A stretch of 64,000 nucleotides of DNA from positions 10,033,501-10,097,500 of the forward strand of contig BSBM01000711.1 of the NCBI GenBank assembly GCA_027924585.1, read 5' to 3'. Position 1 is the stretch's first letter. The number at the start of each line of letters is the position of its first letter. Positions 36,290 through 46,372 of this stretch are shown here, piece by piece. The notes under the pieces were generated by a model. The model was not told the DNA's origin and made no database searches. It was given only the letters and a program-made list of their open reading frames with translations. The translations under genes and the position numbers were made by a program. The DNA comes from Larix kaempferi (taxonomy: Eukaryota; Streptophyta; Pinopsida; Pinales; Pinaceae).

Positions 36290-37440
36290 GTATCAGGTGG
36301 ATGCATTGATATGATCATGTATTTGTATATGTATCAGGTGGATGCATTGATATGATCAGGTAGATCATGTATCTGTATATGTATCAGGTGGATACATTGT
36401 ATGATCAGGTAGATCATGTAGTTGTCTATGTATCAGGTGGATACATTGTATGATCAGGTAGATACTTGGTATGCATCAGGTGGATGCATTGTTTGATCAA
36501 GATGATCACAGATGACAAGATTCAGGATGTTTCTCTAGATAATATGCATCTGGATGATGCTATGATGATGATCAGGATGATCATGGATGACGAGCTTCAA
36601 GATGATGCTCTGGATGATATGCATTAGGATGATGCATTGACGATGATCAGGATGATCATATGTGATGAGTATTAGGACGATGCTCTAGATGATATGCATC
36701 AGGATGATGCAGTGATGATGATTAGGATGATCATATGTGATGAGTATCAGGACAATGATCTAGATGATATGCATTAGTACGATGCATTGACGATGATCAT
36801 ATGTGATGAGTATCAGGACGATGCTCTAGATGATATGCATCAGGACGATGCAGTGATGATGATCAATATGATCATATGTAATGAGTGTTAGGACGATGCT
36901 ATGCTGATGATCAAGACGATCATGTACATCAGGATGATGTATGATGAGTATTAGGTTGATACTCTGTGATCGTGGACATGTTTTGCATGTAGCATAGAAA
37001 AGATCCTGGGAGATCCTATAGTCTGATCTAGGATGCTCTTTCGAGGTTTTGCTATGAGAGGCATGCAATCAGCCCTGGAGTTCTGATAGGTTGAGCAGTG
37101 AGCTCGTAATCAGTCCTGGGATGGTCTGTAGAGTTCTTGCTGGTTACAAGACACTCTTTAAAGGTTTTTCCTAACCACATGTAATCATCCCTGGAGATCC
37201 GATAGGTTGAGCAGTAAACTCGTAATCAGTCCTGGGATGCTTTGTAGAGTTATTGCAGGATGCAAGACACTCTTTTAAGGTTTTGTGGTGGAGATCACAC
37301 GTAATCAGTCCTGGAGATCCTATAGTGTGAGCTAGGATTCTCTTTAGAGTTCTTGTAGGTTGCAAGACACTCTTTTAAGGTTGTGTGACAGTCAACATGT
37401 AAAAGATCCTATAGTCTGAGCTAGGTTTTGTTGATGCACG
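36290..37440. repeat. Three tandem-repeat blocks in the copia 3' untranslated region
   Basis: Block 1 (36290-36490): repeats around GTATCAGGTGGATNCATTG(N)ATGATCAGGTAGATCATGTA. Block 2 (about 36490-36960): GATCA/GATGAT-rich units around ATGATATGCATCAGGACGATGC. Block 3 (about 37010-37440): units of about 120-130 bp containing GTAATCAGTCCTGGAGATCC and GCAAGACACTCTTTTAAGGTT. They lie between the pol stop and the polypurine tract. Confidence 0.8.
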
Positions 37441-37700
37441 TTATAAGTCCTGAGGATTCTACAGTATAGCCAGTGTTGATGAAGGCCTAGAGGTGGTGGG
37501 CCTACATCCAGTATGAAAAAGAACTGGCTCTGTATAACTTCCTATGACGAGCATATTTCAGAGATAGCCCAGTGATTGAGATTTTGAGTATAGCAGCAGT
37601 GATGATGATGCTCCATGATCCAGTGATGTTGATCTAGCTACAGACTTGAAGACTTGCACCAATATGTATTGATGACCTGTGATGAAAGAATATCTTCCTA

Positions 37701-37712
37701 GTTAAGAGGGAG
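37701..37712 (+). other. Polypurine tract of the copia element
   Basis: GTTAAGAGGGAG lies immediately before the TGTTGATG start of the 3' LTR. Confidence 0.8.
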
Positions 37713-38314
37713 TGTTGATGTATTTGTAACTTCGGAAGATATTCTTCCATATATTACATTTGTACTTTATTGTATATCCCACAAAGATGTATTATTCCTT
37801 AGATTGGAAGTGTCATCATTTGTATTTGTAAGTGTCGTCATGTGCATTGACAAGTGTCGTCATTTGTATTGATGGGTTATTAGACCACCAGTGTCGGGTC
37901 GGCCATGGTTAGCACATGTGGTTGGGTTTTTAGGCTTGATTATCAAGTCAGCCCCAGTGGATTATTGGTAGGTCAAGTCAGTGTATAAATAGAGAGGGGA
38001 TGTCTCTCATTTATCTCATTCACTCACTTCTCAAGCTCCCATAGCTAAGAGAGAAAGTGGCGCACTAGTGGAGGAGGAGGAGCATCTGTTAGAGACATCT
38101 TATTGGGTTTGATCATTGTGATCTTGTATTGTGTCTTATCTTATCTCTGAGGAAGTTGGGGGTTTTTTACCTTCTTGGTTTTCCCCGGTGAAACTCTATG
38201 TCTCTTGTGTGATTGCTTTTGTGTCTATGATTGATATGCTGTAGAGATATGTTGTACATGTTATTCTCTTAGAGATCCTTATGATAATGGAATGAAATTA
38301 TCGTAAAATTAACA
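37713..38314 (+). repeat. 3' LTR of the copia element
   Basis: 602 bp, 12 bp longer than the 5' LTR because of an insertion near 38240-38255 (GTAGAGATATGTTG). It ends in ATTAACA followed by the TSD TGATG. Confidence 0.95.
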
Positions 38315-40174
38315 TGATGTGGCCACATCATGTACTTCATATTCTTGTCTAAGCTCATCTTGTATAGTATGACCCTCTACATGCTCTGCAATTGAAACAT
38401 GAAAAAGTACAATTATGTTTTACCATTTGCAATGCAATATTTTAAATTGTAGCATATGAATACATTTACTACTAGGATTCGAAGCATGACCTTCGATGGG
38501 TTGTTCTCCATCCTCGACATTAAGTGGATCGTTTCTTTCCTGCTCAAAATAGATTCAATATTTTATGGAAAATATTTATAACGAATAGATTGCACAAGTA
38601 ATCAATCTTAAATAAAATTCATTTATTTTATATACTTGCATGCAAGATGGATCATCAGAAGTCTATGTTTTCCCAAACAAGCCTTTTCGGCGTTCAACAA
38701 CAACTCGAAAGCCGTGATGGAAGCCAAGCTTCAAGTCTTCCTTTGTGGCACTTCCTTGAATCGATCGACCAACATATTTGCATAAAATCATGAATTTACC
38801 ATTTACAATGCAATAAAATGAAAAAATAATTTGCAATTTATTATTTGGATGTAATATTGGTTTTTTGATATTTACAATTCATGCCACCAAATTCGAATAA
38901 CCACCAGGCCCAAGATTTTGTTTTCCAATTTTTTCTTGTCTTTCCTTTGTGGCCTTTGATGTGTCTGACAGCCTATGAAAAGGTTGAAATACATTAGATG
39001 TTTCAAATTTGATCTAAAAATTAATAACAATAAGGTTTATAATTACATTGTTGAAAGTATTGCATACCTTCATGTGCCTGGTCTTAACTTTCCTTCTTTT
39101 CTCAAAGCCCTCTCCTTTCCATATTCCACCAGGGATTTCCACTCTCTTCCTAGAATCATTGGAGGGAACTCATACCTAGGGTTCCTTTCTAGATGAACCC
39201 TATATTGGTCCCTCACAATCTTCATATGTTGGCCAACCTTCTTTAAGACCTCCGCTCGATTGAAGGTCTCGATGTCGAACAACCCAACCAAGAGATTAGT
39301 GAGATCATATTTTAAATTTTTACTTTGTTTATCCCACGTTATGCGGATGGTGGGCCCAAATATATCCAATGACAAATGATTTAGGTATTTATAAAAAACA
39401 TCATTTCCTGCAAGTCGATCATGTCATCATTAGTTGAAAAACAATGTTTTATGAGTATATTACAATCAAATTATAAACAATAATTTAAACAATCTATAAA
39501 TACCTAGGATATTTTCTATATTTATGGGAATGATATCTTCGTCCACCAAAAATGTGGTCTGTAGTGTACCCGTGCAAGTGACATGGAAATATACAAGAAA
39601 TTTTGTTTGAGCAATATCAATACTAGTCTCTGCATCGACCCCTTCTTCTGTACAATCTGGTGTGCACTAGCCACTAGCGGGTGCACTCACATATGGCCTC
39701 GTGGGTGTCGCAGAATGTGTTGTCTAATATTAAATTGACAACAATGGTACATGAGATTCAAGTGGCGTCATATGCGCATATCATGACTCTCCACAAGCAT
39801 CACTAGTACCAACACCGCCCTAACCACTAGTGTGTGGGCGTAAAAAATCCTGTAAATACAAACCATATTTTAGTTCATGATCATATACAAGTAAAAATTA
39901 TAAATCCTAAATGAATTTAGCTTCTAATTCAAGATCCCGCAACTTATTTTCAAGGCCTTAGATCTCTTTACCAAAACATCAACCTTTTCTTGAATCTCAT
40001 TTGTTTGCGGCTGAATGAATAACAAACGAAGGATATCCTCATTAATTTTTTTAAGGTTTTCTATATCATATTAATTGGTTATAGCAAATATCTAATGTCA
40101 GCATCGCACATGAGCTCATCCACATCAATATCTATTGATTGCTCTAATGCTAGATCAAACGTCGAATCAGTAGC
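38315..40174 (-). pseudogene. Transposase_24-like gene body (plant CACTA/En-Spm-associated), middle and 3' exons
   Basis: Minus-strand exons read from right to left. 40174-about 39910: acidic start (ATDSTFDLALEQSIDIDVDE), then a coiled coil with stops and a shift. 39849-39504: degenerate, with stops. 39407-39068: FGPTIRITWDKQSKNLKYDL ... FPPMILGREWKSLVEYGKER, the W..LV.Y core of a Transposase_24-style domain. About 38971-38880: SDTSKATKERQEKIGKQN. About 38775-38640: KYVGRSIQGSATKEDLKL. 38539-38470: acidic (NDPLNVEDGEQPIEGH). 38385-38315: EGHTIQDELRQEYEVHD, interrupted by copia. GT-AG borders and phases agree for the last several exons (phase 0, then A|AG, then G|CA, then C|GA). Stops inside exons show it is dead. 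Which TE it served is inferred. Confidence 0.6.
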
Positions 40175-40286
40175 CTACAACACAAAGATATAAAACATTA
40201 CTGAAATGAAAGCAATATGCTGAGGAAAAAAACATAATAAAAAAATATTTCTCATGTTCGATTTCTAAAATTACAATTAGGTATAC

Positions 40287-41542
40287 CTCTTGCTTCGAGG
40301 CTGGTTTCGTCTGATCCACAGTTGGGGACTTGCCCCGATTATCAACCTGCAACAAAAATGTAGAAAAAATTATCATAATGAAACCAATATACACAAGAAA
40401 AAGACATAACAAAAAAAACATATTGCTCATATTATATTTGTACAATTACAATGAGGCATACCTGCTGCCTCGAGGATCATGTAGTCATCTGATCAATGGT
40501 CGGGGACTTTCCCCTGATCACTTCCTCAACAAAAATTGTATAAAACATTATCGAAATGAAACCAATATACTCACGAAAAAAATAATAAAAAAACATATTT
40601 ATCATATAATTATATGTTTGCAATTACAATGAGGTGTACCGATTGCCTCGAGGATGGTGTACTTATCTGATCAACTGTCGGGGAGATTCCCCGATCACTA
40701 GCCCGTGACGAAAATATAGAATTCATTATCGAAATGAAACCAATATACTCATGAAAATAAATAATAAAAAAAGATACTGCGCATATTATAGTAGTAAAAT
40801 TACAATGCAGTATACCTGCTGCCTCGAGGCTGGTCTTGTCTGATCTACTGCTAGGTAGGTTCCCTGATCAACACCCTGCAACAAAAATATAGAAAATATT
40901 ATCTAAATGAAACCAATATACTCACGAAAAAAATATAATAAAAACACATATTGCTCATATAATTATATTTTTGCAATTATAATGAGGTATACATGTCCCC
41001 TCGAAGATGGTCTACTCCTCTAATCAATTGCCGGGGAGATGTACCGATCACTAGCTTGTGACGAAAATATAGAATTCATTATCGAAATGAAACCAATATA
41101 CTCATGAAAAGAAATAATAAAAAAACATATTGCGCAGATTATAGTAGTATAAGTACAATGAGGTATACTTGTTGCCTCAAGGATGGTCTTGTCTGATCTA
41201 CTATTAGGAAGGTTCCCCGATCAACACCCTACACCAAAAATATAGAAAAAATTATCTAAACGAAACCAAAATACTCATGAAAAAAACATAATAAGAAAAC
41301 ATATTGATCATATTTAAATTGTACAATTACAATGAGGTATACCTGTGGGCTCAAGGTTGCTATCATCTGATCAAGAACTGGGTAGTTTCCCCGATCACAC
41401 TCTACAACAAATATACTCATGAAAAAACATAACAAAAAAACATTTTTTTCATATTATATTTGTACAATTACAATGATGTATACCTGCTCCCTCGAGGATG
41501 GTGTACTCTGATTAGCTATCGGGGAGATGCCCGACCACTACC
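40287..41542 (-). repeat. Tandem array of eight about 175-bp units, each with a mini-exon
   Basis: Eight units start (plus coordinate of the GTATAC-like donor side) near 40281, 40458, 40635, 40811, 40987, 41163, 41336 and 41478. On the minus strand each unit holds a roughly 60-nt stretch between an acceptor (TTGNNNCAG or relic) and a donor (AG|GTATACC or relic). The clearest is 40346-40287, which codes VDNRGKSPTVDQTKPASKQE. Others give a shared pattern DRG-x-x-P-x-x-DQ-x(3,4)-P-S-x-RQ. Units 2 and 5 carry stops. The third and fifth units, and the fourth and sixth, are most alike, so a two-unit block was duplicated. Confidence 0.75.
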
Positions 41543-41651
41543 CTGTGAAATAAATATAGAAAATTTTAATGAAATTATAACAATAGTGTAACGGAAAATA
41601 CATAATATATTAGATTCATTAATTAAAGGTTGGGTAAATTGTTAGATGTAC

Positions 41652-42280
41652 CACTCCCACAGTAACCGCATTTGTATCTATTCTACTCAAATTGTAATTA
41701 ATAAGCAACTCTTCCCCTGCAAGTATTGATTTAATGACACATACAAAACACGGTTTCCTTCACGCCCCTCAAATATGTAATTGGGTTTCTTAATTGCAGA
41801 CCCTGGTTGTGTATTGTTTATAAACTCTACAATATTCCCTGTAGCTTTTGGCCTTCAATCAATGTCCATCGTCACTTCTTTATTTTGATCTTTGTCTTTC
41901 AGCTGTAAATAATTTGCAGACAATCCGTATTTGTGCATATTTTGTGTATATTGGACCAGTCACATCCAATCTTTGTAGTTGTAACAGGTTCCAACATACT
42001 CCATTGATTTAGTACATCTACCATAACCGACCTTTATGCCATGCATGCAAAACAACCCCAAATCATGTAATGACGATGGTGCAATCCGATATATCCTCTC
42101 TTTCGCACAAAAATCTATGTTTAGTTGAGGAAGATCCTTGGGTACCCATTGTTTCACTAGATGTTTGTACCTCAAGGGAACCTCGATGTCGCCTATGGTC
42201 TCATCATCATAAGAACATGACCCCCCTTCAGTGAGAAACATTTCCATTCGTTTATGGAATTTTCTTCTGATCTTTGACAT
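41652..42280 (-). pseudogene. SET-domain (histone-lysine methyltransferase-like) pseudo-exon
   Basis: SET domains transfer methyl groups from S-adenosylmethionine to lysine. From ATG 42280 on the minus strand: IAPSSLHDLGLFCMHGIKV and SMEYVG (the start of a SET fold), then TGNIVEFINN (the G-N-x(3)-(F/R)-I-N core) with PNYIFEG, and GEELLINYNL (the G-E-E-L-L-x-x-Y motif). The Tyr of the last motif is present. The usual N-H-S after the core is N-N-T. Breaks: TGA at 41962-41960, TGA in the codon after MDID (about 41859), and a one-base shift between the FEG region and the GEELL motif. A donor (GTG|GTACAT) at 41651 precedes the first mini-exon's acceptor. It lies on the same strand as the mini-exon array and the Transposase_24-like exons, so it may be the 5' part of the same gene. 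Confidence 0.7.
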
Positions 42281-42384
42281 CTAGTTGATATAACTCTTGT
42301 AGATCTATTAGATTTCTCACATTCCTCTAGTCTTCCTAAACTCCCCTCGCTTGAGGAATACAGAGCTGATAAATACCTATTTCA

Positions 42385-42530
42385 AAGTAAGGAGGAGCTG
42401 CGTTGGAAAGTTGAAACTCTCGACGTTTCGATCCCTGCTCTGGGATCATCATCAAGAGATGACCCCAAAGTAGGGATCGAAACGTCAAAAGTTTCAACTT
42501 TCCAATGTAGCTCCTCCTTACTTTCAACTG
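42385..42530. repeat. Long hairpin: two 55-bp arms around a short loop
   Basis: The left arm (from AAGTAAGGAGGAGCTGCG to TTTCGATCCCTGCT) matches the complement of the right arm (AGTAGGGATCGAAACG to CTCCTCCTTACTT) at about 50 of 55 positions, with a loop of about 30 nt. The size suits a small foldback MITE or a young miRNA-like precursor. It lies 105 bp upstream of the SET-like ATG. Confidence 0.8.
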
Positions 42531-42539
42531 CTACTGCGT

Positions 42540-45500
42540 ATGACTACATTCAAATACCTATTTGGTTCTACCTACACCATGGGAAAAATGTTTCTCCAAT
42601 AAATAAAACACTTAAAGCACTTAGTCTCATTGAACTATGTAACTTGGGTTCCCCAACATTACATGCAAAACATAAGAATCAACATCAAGCTACTATATGG
42701 TTACCCTCATTATGCAGCCATCATGATCAATTCAAGAATTATGAAAGATATCAGATATGGGTATTACTATGGAACCATCACACATATAGTATGTGTTACC
42801 TTCATATTCCTTCAAATTACATAGCAAACAACTACATACGCTTAATTGATTTTTCTAGTGATGCACCTAAATAATATAATGTATGTGGGTCACTCTACAA
42901 GTCTCAATACCTAGAGTGTATATTAACCATAATCATCACAAGCATGTCATGCACTTGTTGTTCTTCAACATATATCAACCATATATTATGCATAGTCTCA
43001 ATAGATATGACGCAACAACCAAAAGAATATGCTTACTTTTATTACGAACATGGATATGAAATATTCATATCATGAGAAACATGCGTGATCACTACAATCA
43101 CGCTTTGTGTGCATTGAACTTCAAGCAGCAAGTGCTTGAGACCATCCATGTTGTACATATATACAATTTCAAACAATATTGTGCATATAGCCTTAAACCA
43201 ATTAAATGGAGGTATAACCATCATTCCATATTAAGCAACCCTAACAACCATCAACACAATGATATATATTGAAGGCATAGGATGAAATTAGGGCTCAAAT
43301 TCCATTATGGAAATATAATTTTATTTTCAACCAATATATACTTTGAAAGAACGAGGCTTGAACATCAATATTGATATTCGTTGTTAAGAACATTGATTGG
43401 ATTCCTCCATATCCATTAGTGTTTGCATTGAGTTGTGTTAATCCATGGTTCCTCCCCTCAAATTCATCTATTATTTGAGCCCAACTTGTGGTGAGCGAAG
43501 ATGAGATCGCTTAAAAATCTTAAGGAAGCATTGATATGGGAATATAATATTTGGAACCTAATCTTTAGGCAAATCAATTTCAAGCTTTTCATTAATGTAT
43601 TGCATTTTTTTTGCTAGCTCGGTTTTTAAGCACTATACAAGTTGGTTAAACAAATATATATCTAGGACACCAAGAATAGCTCATTTTCTAGGAAACAATT
43701 TTGAGATTTTGGGTCTTTTTGATGGACATGTTTTAAACTGCATAATATTTTCTTTGTGTTAACTTGATATATGGAGTAGTTGTATCCAATTTTTAATACA
43801 AAATATAAATTTGTATTCTAAAAATAAAAAATAAAGAGATTTTTGGTAACCAATGTAGTTGTTCTTTTGCATAGAAATGTTTGGTTGTGGATTAATCTCT
43901 CCTTTCCTAGTTCTCTAGCTACTTATGGGAATGCACATTCTGACTTGTGGAATATTCTCATGCTATTTTGTTTCTTCTCACATATCATATGCCTTCTAGC
44001 ATCTCATATGAAATCGAGAACTTATAAAAAATATGGAGTATTTTTGGTTGCCTAAAATCTATGATTATGCATATACTTTAGTTGGTGGGAAAATCCTTGT
44101 ACATATATAAATGTCTAATCACATTTCATCAAAACTTGGTTACTCACTAATTATGAGAATGGAAATGAACTTGTTGATTGGATTGTTTCACTCTAGGAGG
44201 ATGTTGAGGTGGTTTGGTTTGGGTACATTTATGATAACAATTGTGGACTATTATCCCTCTTTTTATTGTGTTTCCATAACTTGTGTTTTTATCCCTATTA
44301 TAATTTAGTTAGCCACACCTTGCATTTAGTTGCATATCATGTCCCTCATCCACCACATCTTCATTTACATTTCTACATTTCACATTGATTATTTTATATT
44401 ATATTTGAGAAAGAACATTATATAATAGGTTACCTTGCATATAATAGTTAGTCCATAATCAAAGTACTTTCCATTTCAATTATGGGAGGGCTAATTGCGT
44501 CTTTATTAGGGTAATACTGTGTGGTTCAAGAGGGTAAAAAAGCATGTGTCAACATTTCCCATTTAACCCTAATCACCATTATTTCCCCCTATTAACTATA
44601 ATTGATCATTTCTAGGGGATACTTGGGCATATTAGGGGAAAGTCGGTCTATTTGAACCAAATAATCCCTATTTGGCTTAATTAAATCAAGCTAACTAGTT
44701 CAAAAGGGGGAAATTGTGGTAAATAAAACAATTGGTATCTTATATAATAAAAAACTTTTTAAAGCGTAAGTGATTTAATTCATTAATTAATTATTAAGAC
44801 CCAATCTATTTAATTAAACAATTATATCCAACTTTTAATCAATTTAGGTAAAATTTCATGAACTATTTTTCTCCAAGGAAAACCAATTGAAAAAACCCAA
44901 GCGATGCTTCCCCACATTCGTGAATGGCATCCCTAGTAAACTTGTTGATGTATATTAGTGCACCTAACAAAAGGGGAGTCAAATAACGCAGTTGAATGTG
45001 AAACTGGACAAATGCCCAACAACATTGGAATCAAGTCGAGGTAACCCATTGGGATAATTTCATGAACTAATTGTGTTTGATTTTATTTCATTAAGCATGT
45101 CTAGCAACAAAATACTAAATTAACTCATAGAGAAAAAAATTATTCCATTCAAGGTCTAAATAAACCAAATTGACTATTTGCACCAATTAACACCATTTGA
45201 ATAATTGATGTAATTGTTCATCAACAAATGAATGAACAATAAAGGTTATGCAATCAAGGTTTGAATTTGGATGAGTTGAGGAATACTTTAAAATAAATGG
45301 TTGGTGATAAATATTGAATCCTTGTTGGCTACTCGTGGGAATTTTACAAAGCCATGCAAGAATTTGTGGAGCATGACTTAGTCTTGGTGTACGAAGAAGT
45401 TGTTTAAACATAAGCATTAGGGAGTCATATCAACAAGGGTATGAGAAATGCATTTTGAAACTTAGAATTGTGAATAAATAACTAGCTGGAACTTGATAAA

Positions 45501-45610
45501 ATTATCCAATGTTTCATAAAGTTCATTTGAGGTCATTATATCCTAGTCAATATCACTGTTATATGGAAAGGTATGGATAATTCTAAGAGTTTGTATTAGA
45601 ATCTATCTTC
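42540..45610. other. Spacer, no gene recognised
   Basis: AT-rich DNA with short open frames lacking motifs. No tandem repeat or LTR ends noticed. Confidence 0.5.
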
Positions 45611-46372
45611 ATTAAAATTGACATTGAAAAATTCTATGATAGGGTGGAGAGGCCATTCATTCTTTCTATGTTGAAGGCCCTGGGATTTGACCCTTTCGTT
45701 ATTAAAGTGGTGGAAACTCATTTTGTTGAAACCACACCTTGCATATCCTTTAACAAGCTATATCATAAGAAACTAACCTGGTCAAATCAATCCAGCAATG
45801 ATGCCTCTATCCCTTTCCCACTATGTGATGGAAACAAAAGCGTTATGTTAGCTAGTTCAACTCAGAATGGCCCAAGGCCTTATGAAAGGCATCCCCACTC
45901 CTAGCCCTAAGGTTGTCCATATTGTGAATGGGTGTTTTTCTAATGAATCATTTTTTATCATCCTAGAAGGAAACCAAATTGTTGATATTGTGGATTGTAT
46001 GCGAATATTATGTAAAGATTCATTCCCTAAGTTACAAATGTCCAAAACCCGATGCTTTTGGCTATGTTAGAAGGAGGATCCTTACTAGTTTTCATATTAA
46101 AGTATGTGCCTATATTTGGCTTCACCAAGTTTTCAAATTCCTCGGGACTCCTTTTGCATTCCATGCTTCTTCCAAGGAGTTAAGGGAATCGATCTTGAAA
46201 AGGGTTGTCAAGAACATTGGCAAGAGTATTTTTAAGTCAATTTCCCTTGCTAATAAGTTTAATATTTTCACCAAGTTGTTGTGTGCCATGCAAGTTTACT
46301 ATTCCTCTTGTTGCGTTCCTTCAACACGATGTTACCACCAGCGTGAAAAGGTTCTCATAAATTGGTTGTGAG
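45611..46372 (+). pseudogene. LINE (L1-type) reverse transcriptase remnant
   Basis: IKIDIEKFYDRVERPFIL at 45611 is the (D/N)(F/I)EKA(Y/F)DR(V/L) motif of plant LINE RT, followed by MLKALGF. After a shift, a stretch ending QMSKTRCFWL resembles LINE sequence after the catalytic centre, and about 46130-46370 (LGTPFAFHASSKELRESILK ... KSIFKSISLANKFNIF ... VYYSSCCVPS) matches the thumb/connection region. The FADD catalytic motif is missing, presumably deleted between 45790 and 45860. Three frames are needed to follow it. Confidence 0.75.

Larger units (their letters stand above)
30979..38314 (+). mobile_element. Full-length Ty1/copia retrotransposon
   Basis: A 7336-bp element with LTRs at 30979-31568 and 37713-38314 and target-site duplication TGATG (30974-30978 and 38315-38319). 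The pol order is protease, integrase, RT, RNase H, which is the Ty1/copia order. By eye the LTRs differ at roughly 40 sites plus a 12-bp indel (near 7%), so it is clearly older than the gypsy element. Two frameshifts and two in-frame stops disable it. It inserted into an exon of the minus-strand SET/Transposase_24-like gene. Confidence 0.95.

Noticed and set aside
42336-42527. 63-residue minus-strand frame
   Set aside because: It lies within the arms of the foldback hairpin and is explained by it.
43843-44308. Two Phe/Ile/Cys-rich plus-strand frames, possibly membrane peptides
   Set aside because: AT-rich DNA readily yields such hydrophobic frames; no signal, motif or splice context supports them.
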